A stretch of DNA of 64,000 bases from Streptomyces rishiriensis (GTDB lineage Bacteria > Actinomycetota > Actinomycetes > Streptomycetales > Streptomycetaceae). Below, in pieces: positions 50,651 through 58,558 of this stretch (position 1 is the stretch's first letter; each line of letters opens with the position of its first letter). The notes under the pieces were generated by a model. It was not told where the DNA came from. It saw only the letters and a list, made by a program, of their open reading frames with translations, and searched no databases. Made by a program: the position numbers and the translations under genes. Where the stretch lies: assembly GCF_030815485.1 (NCBI RefSeq), contig NZ_JAUSWV010000002.1, positions 6,324,001 through 6,388,000 of the forward strand. The letters are read 5' to 3'.

Positions 50651-50704
50651 GGCGGTCTCGGCGGTCTCGGCGGTCTCGGCGGTCCCGGCGGTCCCGGCGG
50701 TCTC
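50651..50704. repeat. Six tandem 9-bp repeats
   Basis: The unit GGCGGTCTC or GGCGGTCCC occurs six times in a row. In one frame it would read a Ser-Ala-Val or Pro-Ala-Val triplet array, but no gene is convincing. Confidence 0.85.
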
Positions 50705-50911
50705 TGCGAGGCCGCTGTCGGTGCCGTGGCTCGGTGGCCACGGGTCGCCACCAGGTCCAGCTCTCGGGCCAGACCGCGGGCGCGGCGAGCAGGGGGCGGG
50801 GTGGGCGAGGTGCGCGGCGCTGCGGCCACGGCGCCGCGGCTCGCGCGGGGGCTGGCCGCCGGTCCTTTCGCCTCCCGTCGGTCAGGGGCGCTGGGCAGGC
50901 CATCGAACTAT

Positions 50912-50929
50912 TTGCACACTTGTGGGCAA
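50912..50929. promoter_or_regulatory. Inverted-repeat operator upstream of the 14-helix MFS gene
   Basis: TTGCACAC-TT-GTGGGCAA is an 18-bp inverted repeat with one mismatch per arm pair, 53 nt before the start codon. The size fits a TetR- or MarR-type operator. Confidence 0.55.
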
Positions 50930-50982
50930 CAAACTAGTCTGCACATCAACGGGCAATTAACTCGTCCTCTTAGGAGCCCCCC

Positions 50983-52620
50983 ATGCCCTTCCCCGTCAAG
51001 ACACCGGTCGAGAAGATGACCGGGCCGTACGCCAAGCGCTGGTCGGCGCTGATCGTGCTCTGCCTGAGCCTGCTCATCGTGGTCATGGCGAACACCTCGT
51101 TGATCGTGGCCGCGCCGGACATGACCACGGACCTGGGCCTGAGCAGCAGCGACCTCCAGTGGGTCATCGACGGCTACACGGTCCCGTACGCCGCGCTGAT
51201 GCTCGTGCTGGGGTCGATAGGCGACAAGTACAGCCGTCGCGGCGCGCTCATCACCGGGCTGCTGGTCTTCGCGGGCGGTTCGGTGATGGGCAGCCTGGTG
51301 GACCGGACCGACATGGTCATCACGGCCCGCGCGATCATGGGTGTCGGTGCCGCGGTCGTCATGCCGGCCACCCTGTCGCTACTGGTCGCGATCTTCCCGC
51401 GGCGGGAGCGGGCCAAGGCCATCACGGCCTGGACGGCCACCTCGGGGCTGGCCATCGCCGTCGGTCCGCTGGTCGCCGGCTGGCTGCTCCAGGACCATGC
51501 GTGGGGCTCGACCTTCCTGATCAACGTGCCCATCGCGCTTGTCGCCGTCGTCGGCGCGCTCGCACTGATCCCGCCGTCCAAGGCGGCGGGCATGGGCCGG
51601 ATCGACTACATCGGCGGTCTGCTGTCGATCGTCTCCGTCGGCTCACTGGTGTACGCGACCATCGAGGGTCCGCACTTCGGCTGGGGCGCCGGGCCGATCA
51701 CCGCTGCCGTGGTCGCCGCGGTCGGCCTGGTGGGATTCGTGGCCTGGGAGCTGCGGCATCCGCATCCGATGCTGGACGTCCGCAAGTTCCGGCTGCGGCC
51801 CTTCGGCGGTTCGATGCTGGCGGTGCTGTTCTTCTTCTTCGGCACCTTCGGGGCGATCTACTACTCGACCCAGTTCCTCCAGTTCGTTCTGGACTACGAC
51901 GCGCTGCAGACCGGCGTACGGCTGCTGCCGCTGGCCGGTGCGGTCTTCGTCGGCGCCGCGGTGACCGGGCGGCTGACCCCGAAGCTGGGCGTGCGGGCCA
52001 TGGTCGTGTCCGGCATGGTGATCGGCACCGCGGGCGTGTTCCTGCTCACCCGCGTCGACATGGGATCGACGTACACGGACTTCCTCGCGCCGATGATGAT
52101 GCTGGGCTTCGCGATCGGCCTGAGTGTGTCCCCGGCCACCGACACGATCATGGGATCGTTCCCGGAGAGTGAGCTGGGTGTCGGAGGCGGCGCCAACGAC
52201 ACCGCCCTGGAGCTGGGAGGTTCGCTCGGCATCGCGATCCTCGGCTCGCTGCTGGGCACCGCGTACCGCGACGAGCTGACCGATCTGGTCGGCGGCAACC
52301 TTCCGGCCGCCGCGATGGAGACCGCCAAGGACTCGGTGGGCGGCGGCCTGGCGGTCGCCGAACAGGTCGCGAAGGACCCCGCCGGCGGGGCGCAGCAGGC
52401 GCAGGTCCTGGTCGAGGCGGTGCACGAGGCGTTCGCACACGGCGTCGCCCAGACCAGCCTGGTCGGCGGGATCATCATGGCCGTCGGCACGCTGGTCGTC
52501 TTCGCGGTCCTGCCCGGCCGGAAGGCTGCCGCGGGCGCGGAGGGCGCGGAGGGCGCGGAGGGCGCGGAGCGGTCGGAGGAGGCCGCAGCCTCGGAGGAGT
52601 ACTCCGACGCCTCCCGCTAG
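50983..52620 (+). CDS. DHA2-family (14-helix) MFS drug exporter
   Basis: This 545-residue transporter of the EmrB/QacA type shows LDLQWVID-like SSDLQWVIDGYTVPYAALML, the loop signature GSIGDKYSRRGALI, and an antiporter motif C-like SGLAIAVGPLVAGWLLQ. It has 14 predicted helices. The C-terminal 45 residues are an AEGAEGAEGAER-type acidic tail made of repeated codon triplets. The ATG at 50983 has AGGAG upstream. A large extracellular loop before the last helix (about residues 435-490) is Ala/Gly/Val-rich. Substrates are not predictable. Confidence 0.88.
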   Translation: MPFPVKTPVEKMTGPYAKRWSALIVLCLSLLIVVMANTSLIVAAPDMTTDLGLSSSDLQWVIDGYTVPYAALMLVLGSIGDKYSRRGALITGLLVFAGGSVMGSLVDRTDMVITARAIMGVGAAVVMPATLSLLVAIFPRRERAKAITAWTATSGLAIAVGPLVAGWLLQDHAWGSTFLINVPIALVAVVGALALIPPSKAAGMGRIDYIGGLLSIVSVGSLVYATIEGPHFGWGAGPITAAVVAAVGLVGFVAWELRHPHPMLDVRKFRLRPFGGSMLAVLFFFFGTFGAIYYSTQFLQFVLDYDALQTGVRLLPLAGAVFVGAAVTGRLTPKLGVRAMVVSGMVIGTAGVFLLTRVDMGSTYTDFLAPMMMLGFAIGLSVSPATDTIMGSFPESELGVGGGANDTALELGGSLGIAILGSLLGTAYRDELTDLVGGNLPAAAMETAKDSVGGGLAVAEQVAKDPAGGAQQAQVLVEAVHEAFAHGVAQTSLVGGIIMAVGTLVVFAVLPGRKAAAGAEGAEGAEGAERSEEAAASEEYSDASR

Positions 52621-52970
52621 AACGGCCTGCCTTCGGCCAGGGCGGCCCGTCTCCGGCTGAGGGGACCTGCCAGGGCGGCCCGTCTCCGGCTGAAGGGGCC
52701 GTCCCCTGGGCCAGGACGGCCCGTCTGTCGCCCCTGCTGCCGACTTGCCTTGCCCCGCCGTGGTGTTCTCGGAACTCCGCCGGTGGGGCGTCCGGCATCC
52801 GGGCACTCGGCGTCCGGCGTCCGGCGTTCGGCGGATTGTGCCTCCCATGTTTTTCACGGCGGCGTGAAGAGGGCGACCGTCGGACCAGAGGTCGGCGGTC
52901 GTCACCGCCCGAGGGATGCGGGGGCCGCGGGGGCCGGTGGAAGTGATGGGGGTCGGGTGGGGTGCCGTCT
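52621..52970. other. Intergenic region with tandem repeats, between MFS and MarR genes
   Basis: No gene is seen here. Positions 52636-52727 contain two full and one partial copy of a 29-30-bp unit, listed separately. Around 52795-52830 GGCGTCCGGC repeats several times. Confidence 0.5.
52636..52727. repeat. Direct repeats after the 14-helix MFS gene
   Basis: GCCAGGGCGGCCCGTCTCCG starts copies at about 52636 and 52669, and GCCAGGACGGCCCGTCTG is a partial third copy at 52710. Confidence 0.8.
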
Positions 52971-53534
52971 TCAGTCCGAGGCGGTCGCAGGCTCGTACTG
53001 GGGCTCCGGCTCCCGCTCCGGGGTCGACTCCGGGTCCGAGCCCGCGGCCGCCTTAGGTATCAGCCCGCTCATCGCGGCACGGTGCTCGGGCCCTATGACG
53101 TGGGCCAGCGCCCCTGTCACCGTCTCGGCCAGGGCGCCGGACGCCTCTTGGAGCTTGGTCCGGGCCTTGTCGGTGAGGGCCACCTCCACCCCGCGCTTGT
53201 CCCCGCACACCGACCTCCGGGTGACGAGACCGACGTGCTGGAGGCACGCGACCTGGTACGTCAGCCGGGTCTTGGGCCGCCCCAGCAGCTCCGCGACGCG
53301 GGTCATGCGGAGGCCGCCCTGGGGCTGCTCCGCCAGGAGGCACAGGACCAGGAACTCGTCGTGCGAGACGTCGAGGTGCTCCTTGACCACCGACCGCAGT
53401 CGCTGCTCCACCGCTCCGGTCGCCGCCAGCAGCAACATCCAGCCGCGCAGCTCGGGCGGCAGCAGGCCGGCCCCGGCGTCCTGCGCTGACGGACATGCGG
53501 GCAGGTCGGCGGGGTGTTCAGGGGAGTCTGCCAT
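52971..53534 (-). CDS. MarR-family regulator, divergent from yceI
   Basis: This 187-residue MarR protein has a winged helix at about residues 70-125 (LRMTRVAELLGRPKTRLTYQ, then VACLQHVGLVTRRSVCGDKR), of the redox-sensing OhrR/DUF24-neighbour type with one Cys in the recognition region. I chose the ATG at 53532-53534, 6 nt after TACACT, so it may be leaderless; an 8-codon longer frame starts at 53558. The region between it and yceI holds three copies of a TCCAAATTTGGA-type box, so it probably controls itself and yceI. The tail is Glu/Pro-rich. Confidence 0.85.
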   Translation of the reverse strand: MADSPEHPADLPACPSAQDAGAGLLPPELRGWMLLLAATGAVEQRLRSVVKEHLDVSHDEFLVLCLLAEQPQGGLRMTRVAELLGRPKTRLTYQVACLQHVGLVTRRSVCGDKRGVEVALTDKARTKLQEASGALAETVTGALAHVIGPEHRAAMSGLIPKAAAGSDPESTPEREPEPQYEPATASD

Positions 53535-53553
53535 GGCTCGAGTGTATCGCTGG

Positions 53554-53627
53554 TCCAAATTTGCACGACCTGTTGTTCAGATTTGGATAACCCGCTAGCG
53601 TGACCACGACGCTTATCCAAATTTGGA
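53554..53627. promoter_or_regulatory. Three operator boxes shared by the MarR gene and yceI
   Basis: TCCAAATTTGCA (53554-53565), TTCAGATTTGGA (53576-53587) and the perfect palindrome TCCAAATTTGGA (53616-53627) match one another at 10-12 of 12 positions. They cover the promoters of both genes. Confidence 0.7.
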
Positions 53628-53645
53628 ACACCGAGGAGAACGACC

Positions 53646-54161
53646 ATGACCGTCGCTGTGGAAACCGGACTGTGGCAGCTCGACGCGAGCGCCTCCACCG
53701 TCGCCCTGAAGCACAAGTCGGTATGGGGCCTTGTCACCGTCAAGGGCGTCTTCGCCACCGTCAACGGCGGGGGCGAGGTGGCCGCCGACGGAACCGTCAG
53801 CGGGACCCTGGTCCTGGACGCGGCCTCCGTCGACACCAAGAACGCCAAGCGGGACACGCACCTGCGCAGCGCGGATTTCTTCGACGTGGAGACGTACCCC
53901 GAGATCACTTTCGCGGTGCGCGCCGCCGAACTCGGCGCCGACCGGTCCGTGAAGGTGTCCGGCCAGCTGACGGTGCGCGGTGTCAGCCGCCCGCAGGACT
54001 TCACCGCTCGCCTGAGTCAGGTGGACGCGGACGCGGTCACCCTGGACGCCACGTTCACCGTGGACCGGAACGAGTTCGGGATCACCTTGAACCAGCTCGG
54101 CATGATGGGCGGCCTGACGACGATCACCACCACGCTCCGCTTCACGCGCACGGCCGCCTGA
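53646..54161 (+). CDS. YceI-family lipocalin-like protein
   Basis: This 171-residue protein has the YceI beta-barrel pattern (WQLDASASTVALKHKSVWGL, FATVNGGGEVAADGTVSGTL, RDTHLRSADFFDVETYPEIT). YceI proteins bind isoprenoid chains such as polyprenyl or ubiquinone-like lipids. It lacks a signal peptide, unlike the periplasmic E. coli protein. The ATG at 53646 has GAGGAGAA upstream. It lies directly after the palindromic operator and is probably derepressed when the MarR protein releases. Confidence 0.9.
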   Translation: MTVAVETGLWQLDASASTVALKHKSVWGLVTVKGVFATVNGGGEVAADGTVSGTLVLDAASVDTKNAKRDTHLRSADFFDVETYPEITFAVRAAELGADRSVKVSGQLTVRGVSRPQDFTARLSQVDADAVTLDATFTVDRNEFGITLNQLGMMGGLTTITTTLRFTRTAA

Positions 54162-54799
54162 GCCGTCGTGTCCGTTGCGGCGGCGCGGCCTGACGCAACG
54201 TCATGAGCTGGATCGGCGAGGGGATCTGTTCGCGTCCGTCCTCGGCGGCAGCTGAGGTGCCCGCTGTGAAGGGGCGCCGGTAGGACCCGCGCTGCCGGCC
54301 GTCACTTCCGTGCCCGTCAGGGCCGGGAGCACGACCGGTGGAGCCGCCGCGATCAGGCTCGGCCGCCGCCCGTGTCCTCTCGTCGGCGGGGGGAGGGGCG
54401 GCGTCGGCTGCGAGGCGCGGGCGAACTCCGTTGGGGCCCGATGACCGCAGCCGACGTCCACATGAGCGTCATCATCAGGTAGTCGCCCTCCTGGGCGCGC
54501 CGACAGGAGGAACGCCGCCGCCCGGGGCGGCACGTCGGCCGCCGCCGGGCGGTCCTCCGCGCTGCCGGTGCTCTTCGTGTGGTGTCTCGGACCGCCGCCT
54601 TCGTGGTTCCGGTTTCACGACGCGAACAGGGCTGGTGGGGGAGTGCGCCTGGGGTGAGGATCCCGGTCCGGCCACGGCGACAAGCCGCTGAGCGACGGCG
54701 AGGACTGTGGCGGTCCGTGTCGTTGTTGGGCTGAACGGGTGACTTGGCGTAAGAATGGCTGGTGCAGGTATTGAAGGCGAGTCAGTTCGGGGGGTGCCG
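54162..54799. other. Intergenic region without recognisable genes
   Basis: Open frames exist on both strands but have no ribosome site, domain or consistent codon pattern. The last 80 bases hold a good promoter for the next gene: TTGGGC (54726-54731), 18 nt, TAAGAA (54750-54755). Confidence 0.45.
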
Positions 54800-55189
54800 G
54801 TGAACCGTTACGACGTCACCGATGAACAGTGGGAAGGGCTCGCTCAGGTTGTTCCGCTGCGGGGCCGGGACGCGTGGCCGTCGGCGGTGAGCCACCGCTC
54901 GCTCCCCGACGCGGAGACGGAGACCCGGCGCCGATTCGTCGTGCTGCGGGTCAACGTCTTCGCGGACGCCCGCGAGGTCGCCGAGACGCTGATGGCGGGC
55001 ATCCCGGTGCTGCTCGATCTGACGGGCGCGGAGACCGACACCGCCAAGCGCGTCCTGGACTTCTCCACGGGAGTTGTTTTCGGGCTGGCCAGCGGCATGC
55101 ACCGGGTCGACCGCAACGTCTTCCTGCTGACCCCACCGGGCACCGAGGTCAGCGGGATCATGGAGGGGGCGGGGGTTCCCGGAGTCTGA
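54800..55189 (+). CDS. SepF-family cell-division protein paralogue
   Basis: This protein of about 129 residues has the SepF core: RRRFVVLRVNVFADAREVAE, LMAGIPVLLDLTGAETDTAK, and GMHRVDRNVFLLTPPGTEVS. SepF anchors FtsZ to the membrane; Streptomyces carries several paralogues, and this one lacks the long linker and the N-terminal amphipathic membrane helix of the main SepF. I chose GTG 54800 (VNRYDVTDEQWEG) because the promoter -10 at 54750-54755 overlaps the upstream ATG 54755, which would then lie before the transcript start. If 54755 is used, 15 residues are added. Confidence 0.8.
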   Translation: MNRYDVTDEQWEGLAQVVPLRGRDAWPSAVSHRSLPDAETETRRRFVVLRVNVFADAREVAETLMAGIPVLLDLTGAETDTAKRVLDFSTGVVFGLASGMHRVDRNVFLLTPPGTEVSGIMEGAGVPGV

Positions 55190-55512
55190 GCAACCGTCGG
55201 GCTCCGGGCACGGCGTCGGGCTCCGGGTGTGGCGTCGGGTAACCGCGCCCACCGCGGCGCTCGGCGACACGGGAACCCGTCGATCCGTTCCCCCCCCGGT
55301 CCCACCGTTCCCCGTCCCCCGGTCCCCTGGTCCCCTTGTCCCGCGGTCCCGCCCGTTCTTCCGTCCCGCTGGTCTCTCCCGTCCCGTTCGGCGTGCTCCG
55401 CGAGGCTCGTCGGTGTGCCGTAGATGTCGTCGGTCTCGTCGAGGTCGCTCGATCGTAGGAAGGTTCTCGGGGCGTAACGGTTCGTCTGGCGGCGGAGTCC
55501 TACGGTCCGGAT
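55190..55512. other. C-rich intergenic region with a G-quadruplex-prone minus strand
   Basis: The plus strand between about 55280 and 55400 is a run of CCCC and GGTCCC units. The minus strand of 55310-55335 has four G-runs of four or more separated by loops of 2-4 nt. No gene is seen. TACGGT at 55501-55506 is the -10 box of the next gene. Confidence 0.5.
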
Positions 55513-56877
55513 ATGCCCTCGCCGCTCGCCTCTTCGGCTTCCTCTGCCTCTGTCTCTGCCTCCGCTTCTTCCTCTTCCTCTTCCTCTTTCCCTTCCTCTG
55601 TTTCAGCCGGTGTCTCCTCCGCGCCCTTACCCCACCACCAGTCGTCCGGCGGGCCGCCGTCGGAGGATGCCTCCCCAACCGTGCCCGCGCAGGCGCCGGC
55701 CATGGCGGAGCGGCATGTTCCGTCCTCCGCGCCGGGTCCCGGTACGGCGGACGCCCAGGCTCGGTACGTCCGGCCCTGTGTCACCGAACTGCGGCTCTCC
55801 GCCTTCGCGGGGCATCGCCGGGCCCGGTTTCCGCTGGGGGCGGTCACGCTGTTCGTCGGGGCCAGCGGGAGTGGCAAGAGCAGCGCGCTGCGCGCCTACG
55901 AGGCGTTGGCGCGGCTCGGTGGCGGGGCCTCGCTGGGTGAGGTGTTCGCCGATCCGCTCGCGTGCGTGCCGCAGGGGGCGCGGCCCGACGCCCAGCGTCG
56001 TAGGGGGTTCCGTATCGGATGCACGGCCGACGGACCCGGCGGCCCGGTTCGGCTCGACGTCGCCGTGCAGGCCGAGCCCGAGCTGCGCATCGTGGGGGAG
56101 CGGCTGAGCGCGGCGGGCGTCGTGCTGCTGGAGACGGCACTGCGTGATCCCGGCCGCCGCACCGTACAGGCGGCCTGGCACACCGGCGGCTCCGCGCCGG
56201 TGACGCGCGCGCCGCTGCCCGACGACCGGCTCGGCACCGCCCTGCTCCCGCTGCGCGTGGCAGGCAAGACCGACGGGCAACGGCAGGTGCTCGCCGCCGC
56301 GGAACAGATGGTCGTCGCCCTGCGATCCGTCTTCGCCTGCGATCCGCAGCCCGACTGGATGGGGGCCCCCGTTCCCACCGGCTCCGGCCGACTGCTCGGC
56401 GGCTGCGACAACCTCGCCGACGTCCTGTGGCGCACCCGAGAGGAGTGCGCACGGCGGCACGCACAGCTGGTGGCCGCGCTGTCGGCGGGCTCCGGAGGAC
56501 CGGTCGTCGACCTGCGCGCCGAACCGCTGCCCGACGGCACGGTCCGCGCGCTGCTCCACCGCGCCGACGGCAGCCGCACGGAACTCGCCCGGCTGGGATA
56601 CGGCGAACTGCGCTACATCGCCCTCGCCCTGGTGCTGCTCACCGGCCCGGGCGTCCTCGACGTGGACCCGGCCGGCGAGGTGCCCGCCGCGATGCAGACT
56701 CTCACCCTGCTCGCGGACGGCCTCGACCGTGGCCTCGACGCACGTCAGCGCGCCGAACTGCTGCGGCTGGCGGTGCGGATGGCCGAGCGCGGGCACATCC
56801 GCTGCGTCGGCGCGGTCGGTGACGGCCACGGTGCCGCCCGGACGGAAGGAGTGACGGTGGTACACCTGGGTCCGTGA
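55513..56877 (+). CDS. AAA/ABC-type ATPase-like protein coupled to MazG
   Basis: This 454-residue protein starts at ATG 55513, 6 nt after TACGGT, hence probably leaderless. Residues 1-80 are a Ser/Ala/Pro-rich, probably disordered leader. The P-loop GASGSGKSS lies at about residues 115-123 in the setting of SMC/RecF-type ATPases (LRLSAFAGHRRARFPLGAVT before it). The ABC-signature-like piece LGYGELRYIALALVLL lies at about 359-374. The expected Walker B DE pair is replaced by GVLDVDPAGEVP, so hydrolysis may be slow or absent. Its stop overlaps the mazG start by 4 nt, so the two are made together. The function is unknown. Confidence 0.78.
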   Translation: MPSPLASSASSASVSASASSSSSSSFPSSVSAGVSSAPLPHHQSSGGPPSEDASPTVPAQAPAMAERHVPSSAPGPGTADAQARYVRPCVTELRLSAFAGHRRARFPLGAVTLFVGASGSGKSSALRAYEALARLGGGASLGEVFADPLACVPQGARPDAQRRRGFRIGCTADGPGGPVRLDVAVQAEPELRIVGERLSAAGVVLLETALRDPGRRTVQAAWHTGGSAPVTRAPLPDDRLGTALLPLRVAGKTDGQRQVLAAAEQMVVALRSVFACDPQPDWMGAPVPTGSGRLLGGCDNLADVLWRTREECARRHAQLVAALSAGSGGPVVDLRAEPLPDGTVRALLHRADGSRTELARLGYGELRYIALALVLLTGPGVLDVDPAGEVPAAMQTLTLLADGLDRGLDARQRAELLRLAVRMAERGHIRCVGAVGDGHGAARTEGVTVVHLGP

Positions 56878-57203
56878 CAGAACAACACCTCGACGTGGCG
56901 AAGCTCCAGCGCAGACTCGCCGACTTCGCGGCCGCGCGGAACTGGCAGCCCTTCCACACCCCGAAGAACCTCGTCGCCGCGCTCAGCGTGGAGGCGTCCG
57001 AACTGGTCGAGATCTTCCAGTGGTTGACGCCGGAGGAGTCGGCGCGCGTGATGGAGGACCCGGACACCGCCCACCGGGTGACGGACGAGGTCGCCGACGT
57101 TCTCGCCTATCTGCTCCAGCTCTGCGAGGTGCTCGGTGTCGATCCGCTGGCGGCGCTGGACGCGAAGATCGACCGCAACGAGCACAGGTTCCCGGCGCCG
57201 TAG
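56874..57203 (+). CDS. MazG-like nucleotide pyrophosphohydrolase
   Basis: This 109-residue all-alpha NTP pyrophosphatase has the EExxE/ExxD metal motif in VEASELVEIFQW and DEVADVLAYLLQL. It is a single MazG domain, closest to the short RS21-C6/dCTPase-like MazG proteins. It would hydrolyse NTPs or dNTPs to monophosphates plus pyrophosphate, cleaning damaged or unusual nucleotides. The GTG start overlaps the ATPase stop (GTGA). Confidence 0.9.
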   Translation: MTEQHLDVAKLQRRLADFAAARNWQPFHTPKNLVAALSVEASELVEIFQWLTPEESARVMEDPDTAHRVTDEVADVLAYLLQLCEVLGVDPLAALDAKIDRNEHRFPAP

Positions 57204-57515
57204 CGGCGCCGCAGCGGAGCGGAGAAGCAGCAGTGCCGTCAAAAAACAGGGTGCCGTCGAGGCGGCGGTGACGCGGCGGCCCCCGCCGCAACGGCCCTGC
57301 CGTGACAGCCCGGCGGGGATGCCTCGAAGGTGAGCCGAACAGTCCGTTTTCACTCTCCGCAGTCGAATGGCGGACCGAAATCGATTTGTTGTCCACAGAT
57401 TTCGGTCTTCCTCTGGCTTTTCGTCCCACACGCCCTCACTCTGGGTAGTGGACTGGTGGAGACGGGTGTTCGGGCGGACGTGCGAGCAGCACGTCGGGGC
57501 AGACGGGGGCAGCGC
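57204..57515. other. Intergenic region with a long inverted repeat
   Basis: This 312-base stretch has no gene. It holds the 10-bp inverted repeat at 57373-57407, listed separately, within the only AT-richer part, where the DUF6099 promoter should be. Confidence 0.5.
57373..57407. promoter_or_regulatory. 10-bp inverted repeat GACCGAAATC/GATTTCGGTC
   Basis: Perfect arms at 57373-57382 and 57398-57407 with a 15-nt loop stand 170 nt after mazG and 109 nt before the DUF6099 gene. It could be a mazG terminator (CTTCCTCTGGCTTTT follows) or an operator. Confidence 0.5.
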
Positions 57516-57995
57516 ATGGACGCGGTGCAGCTCATCCTGACGAGCAGGCGCGCGCTCGCGGGCAGCGGCGAAGGAGCGGGGATCCTGGCGGAGGTGTGGC
57601 AGGCGCAGGCCCTGGCGCAGGCGATCGGCAGTCGCCTCGCCGTCTCGGGCCCGCCCGAACTGCGCGGCGAGGCGCTGGGACTGACCGAGCTGGCGGGCAG
57701 AGGCTGCGGTGTGCTCGGCGCGCCGGACCTCGACCCGGGCGACCTGCTCGCCGCCCGGCTCACCGAGCTGGACGACGCTCGCCGGGCGCTGCTCGACCTG
57801 AGCGGCCTGCTGGGCGAGGTCGGCATCGCCCTGGTCGGCCTGGCGAGCTCGGCGGACGACCAGGGCACGTACTGGAAGTGCATGGAGGCCATCGACGCGG
57901 CGGACGAGTCCAGGGACCGGGTCCTGGAGATGCTGCGCAAGCTGGCGGCGAGGGAGGAACGGGAGGAGAGGGAGGGCGCCCTGCCGGAGAGGTGA
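57516..57995 (+). CDS. DUF6099 family protein
   Basis: This 159-residue Streptomyces-type protein is predicted to be almost all helix (MDAVQLILTSRRALAGSGEG, ILAEVWQAQALAQAIGSRLA, LLDLSGLLGEVGIALVGLAS). The C-terminus is a charged RE-rich helix. It has no catalytic motif or membrane segment. The ATG at 57516 is preceded by a weak GGGGGCAG. I recognise it as the DUF6099 group; the role is unknown. Confidence 0.75.
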   Translation: MDAVQLILTSRRALAGSGEGAGILAEVWQAQALAQAIGSRLAVSGPPELRGEALGLTELAGRGCGVLGAPDLDPGDLLAARLTELDDARRALLDLSGLLGEVGIALVGLASSADDQGTYWKCMEAIDAADESRDRVLEMLRKLAAREEREEREGALPER

Positions 57996-58060
57996 GGTAG
58001 GCCGACCTGTCCGGCGCTGGAAGGAAGGGGAACAGCGGCGAGGGGGAGAGTGCGAGCGTG

Positions 58061-58157
58061 GGGCACGGGGCAGGGAAAGGTCAGCCGGTCACGTCACCCT
58101 CTTCTCCCGGAGCCGGGCACGGGGCAGGGGGGCAGCCGGTCACGTCACCCTCTTCTC
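58061..58157. repeat. Direct repeat of about 45 bp at the end of the small minus-strand gene
   Basis: GGGCACGGGGCAGGG followed by CAGCCGGTCACGTCACCCTC occurs at 58061-58106 and again at 58114-58157. The second copy carries the last codons of the small gene at 58140; the first is the same sequence shifted past the stop. Confidence 0.8.
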
Positions 58158-58316
58158 TCGCCCCCGCTGCACAGCCCCGGTCGACTGGAAGTCCGCGTCC
58201 AGCGCCGAGAGATCTGCGTTCAGAGCCGCCATCAGCTCCTCCATCTGCTGCAACAACCCCTTCGGCTGGGCTGCGGCGGGGGCCCCGCCCTGCTGCGGCA
58301 CGGTCTCTTCGGACAT
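58140..58316 (-). CDS. Small helical protein, unknown
   Basis: This 58-residue protein (MSEETVPQQGGAPAAAQPKG...) has a disordered start and an amphipathic helix at residues 20-46 (GLLQQMEELMAALNADLSAL). The ATG at 58314-58316 has GAGGAGG upstream at optimal spacing, which makes it a good gene call despite the size. Its last codons lie in a direct repeat. The gene is divergent from the F420 oxidoreductase gene. Confidence 0.68.
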   Translation of the reverse strand: MSEETVPQQGGAPAAAQPKGLLQQMEELMAALNADLSALDADFQSTGAVQRGREKRVT

Positions 58317-58558
58317 GACGGCCTCCTCGGCCCTGGCCCCCCGTGGGGAGGGCCGACGCGGATGACGTCCCGGTGCTGACCAGCCGGGCACGGGCGCCGG
58401 GCGGGCCGGCTCCGCTCGCCCAACGATCACCGGAGGGGCGGGTCACTGGACGGGGCAACCCCCCACGCACGGCGCGGGCGTTTTTCACCCGACCGGGGAC
58501 GGCCGGGGGAGCGGGGACCGGTGGGGTTGACGGGGAGGTCGGAGTGCAGGATGGAGGC

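Larger units (their letters stand above)
49884..50982. other. Repeat-rich noncoding region upstream of the 14-helix MFS gene
   Basis: This 1.1-kb stretch has open frames on both strands, none with a ribosome site or a recognisable domain. It contains a GGTCGTG-type cluster (50040-50110), three 29-bp tandem repeats (50281-50367) and six 9-bp tandem repeats (50651-50704). A plus-strand frame at 50500-50640 reads YLSRNPQLLFGEGVFADGA, which may be a decayed gene piece. The last 80 bases hold the MFS promoter and operator. Confidence 0.5.

Noticed and set aside
50281..50704. Tandem repeats considered as a CRISPR array
   Set aside because: The 29-bp and 9-bp units are directly adjacent with no unique spacers, and no cas gene is near.
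50388..50960. A 190-codon plus-strand frame before the 14-helix MFS gene
   Set aside because: It runs through tandem 9-bp repeats and has no start signal. A decayed piece is possible but not a functional gene.
54338..54691. Plus-strand frame in the yceI to sepF-like gap
   Set aside because: It has no ribosome site, an Arg/Pro/Gly-rich product and no recognised domain.
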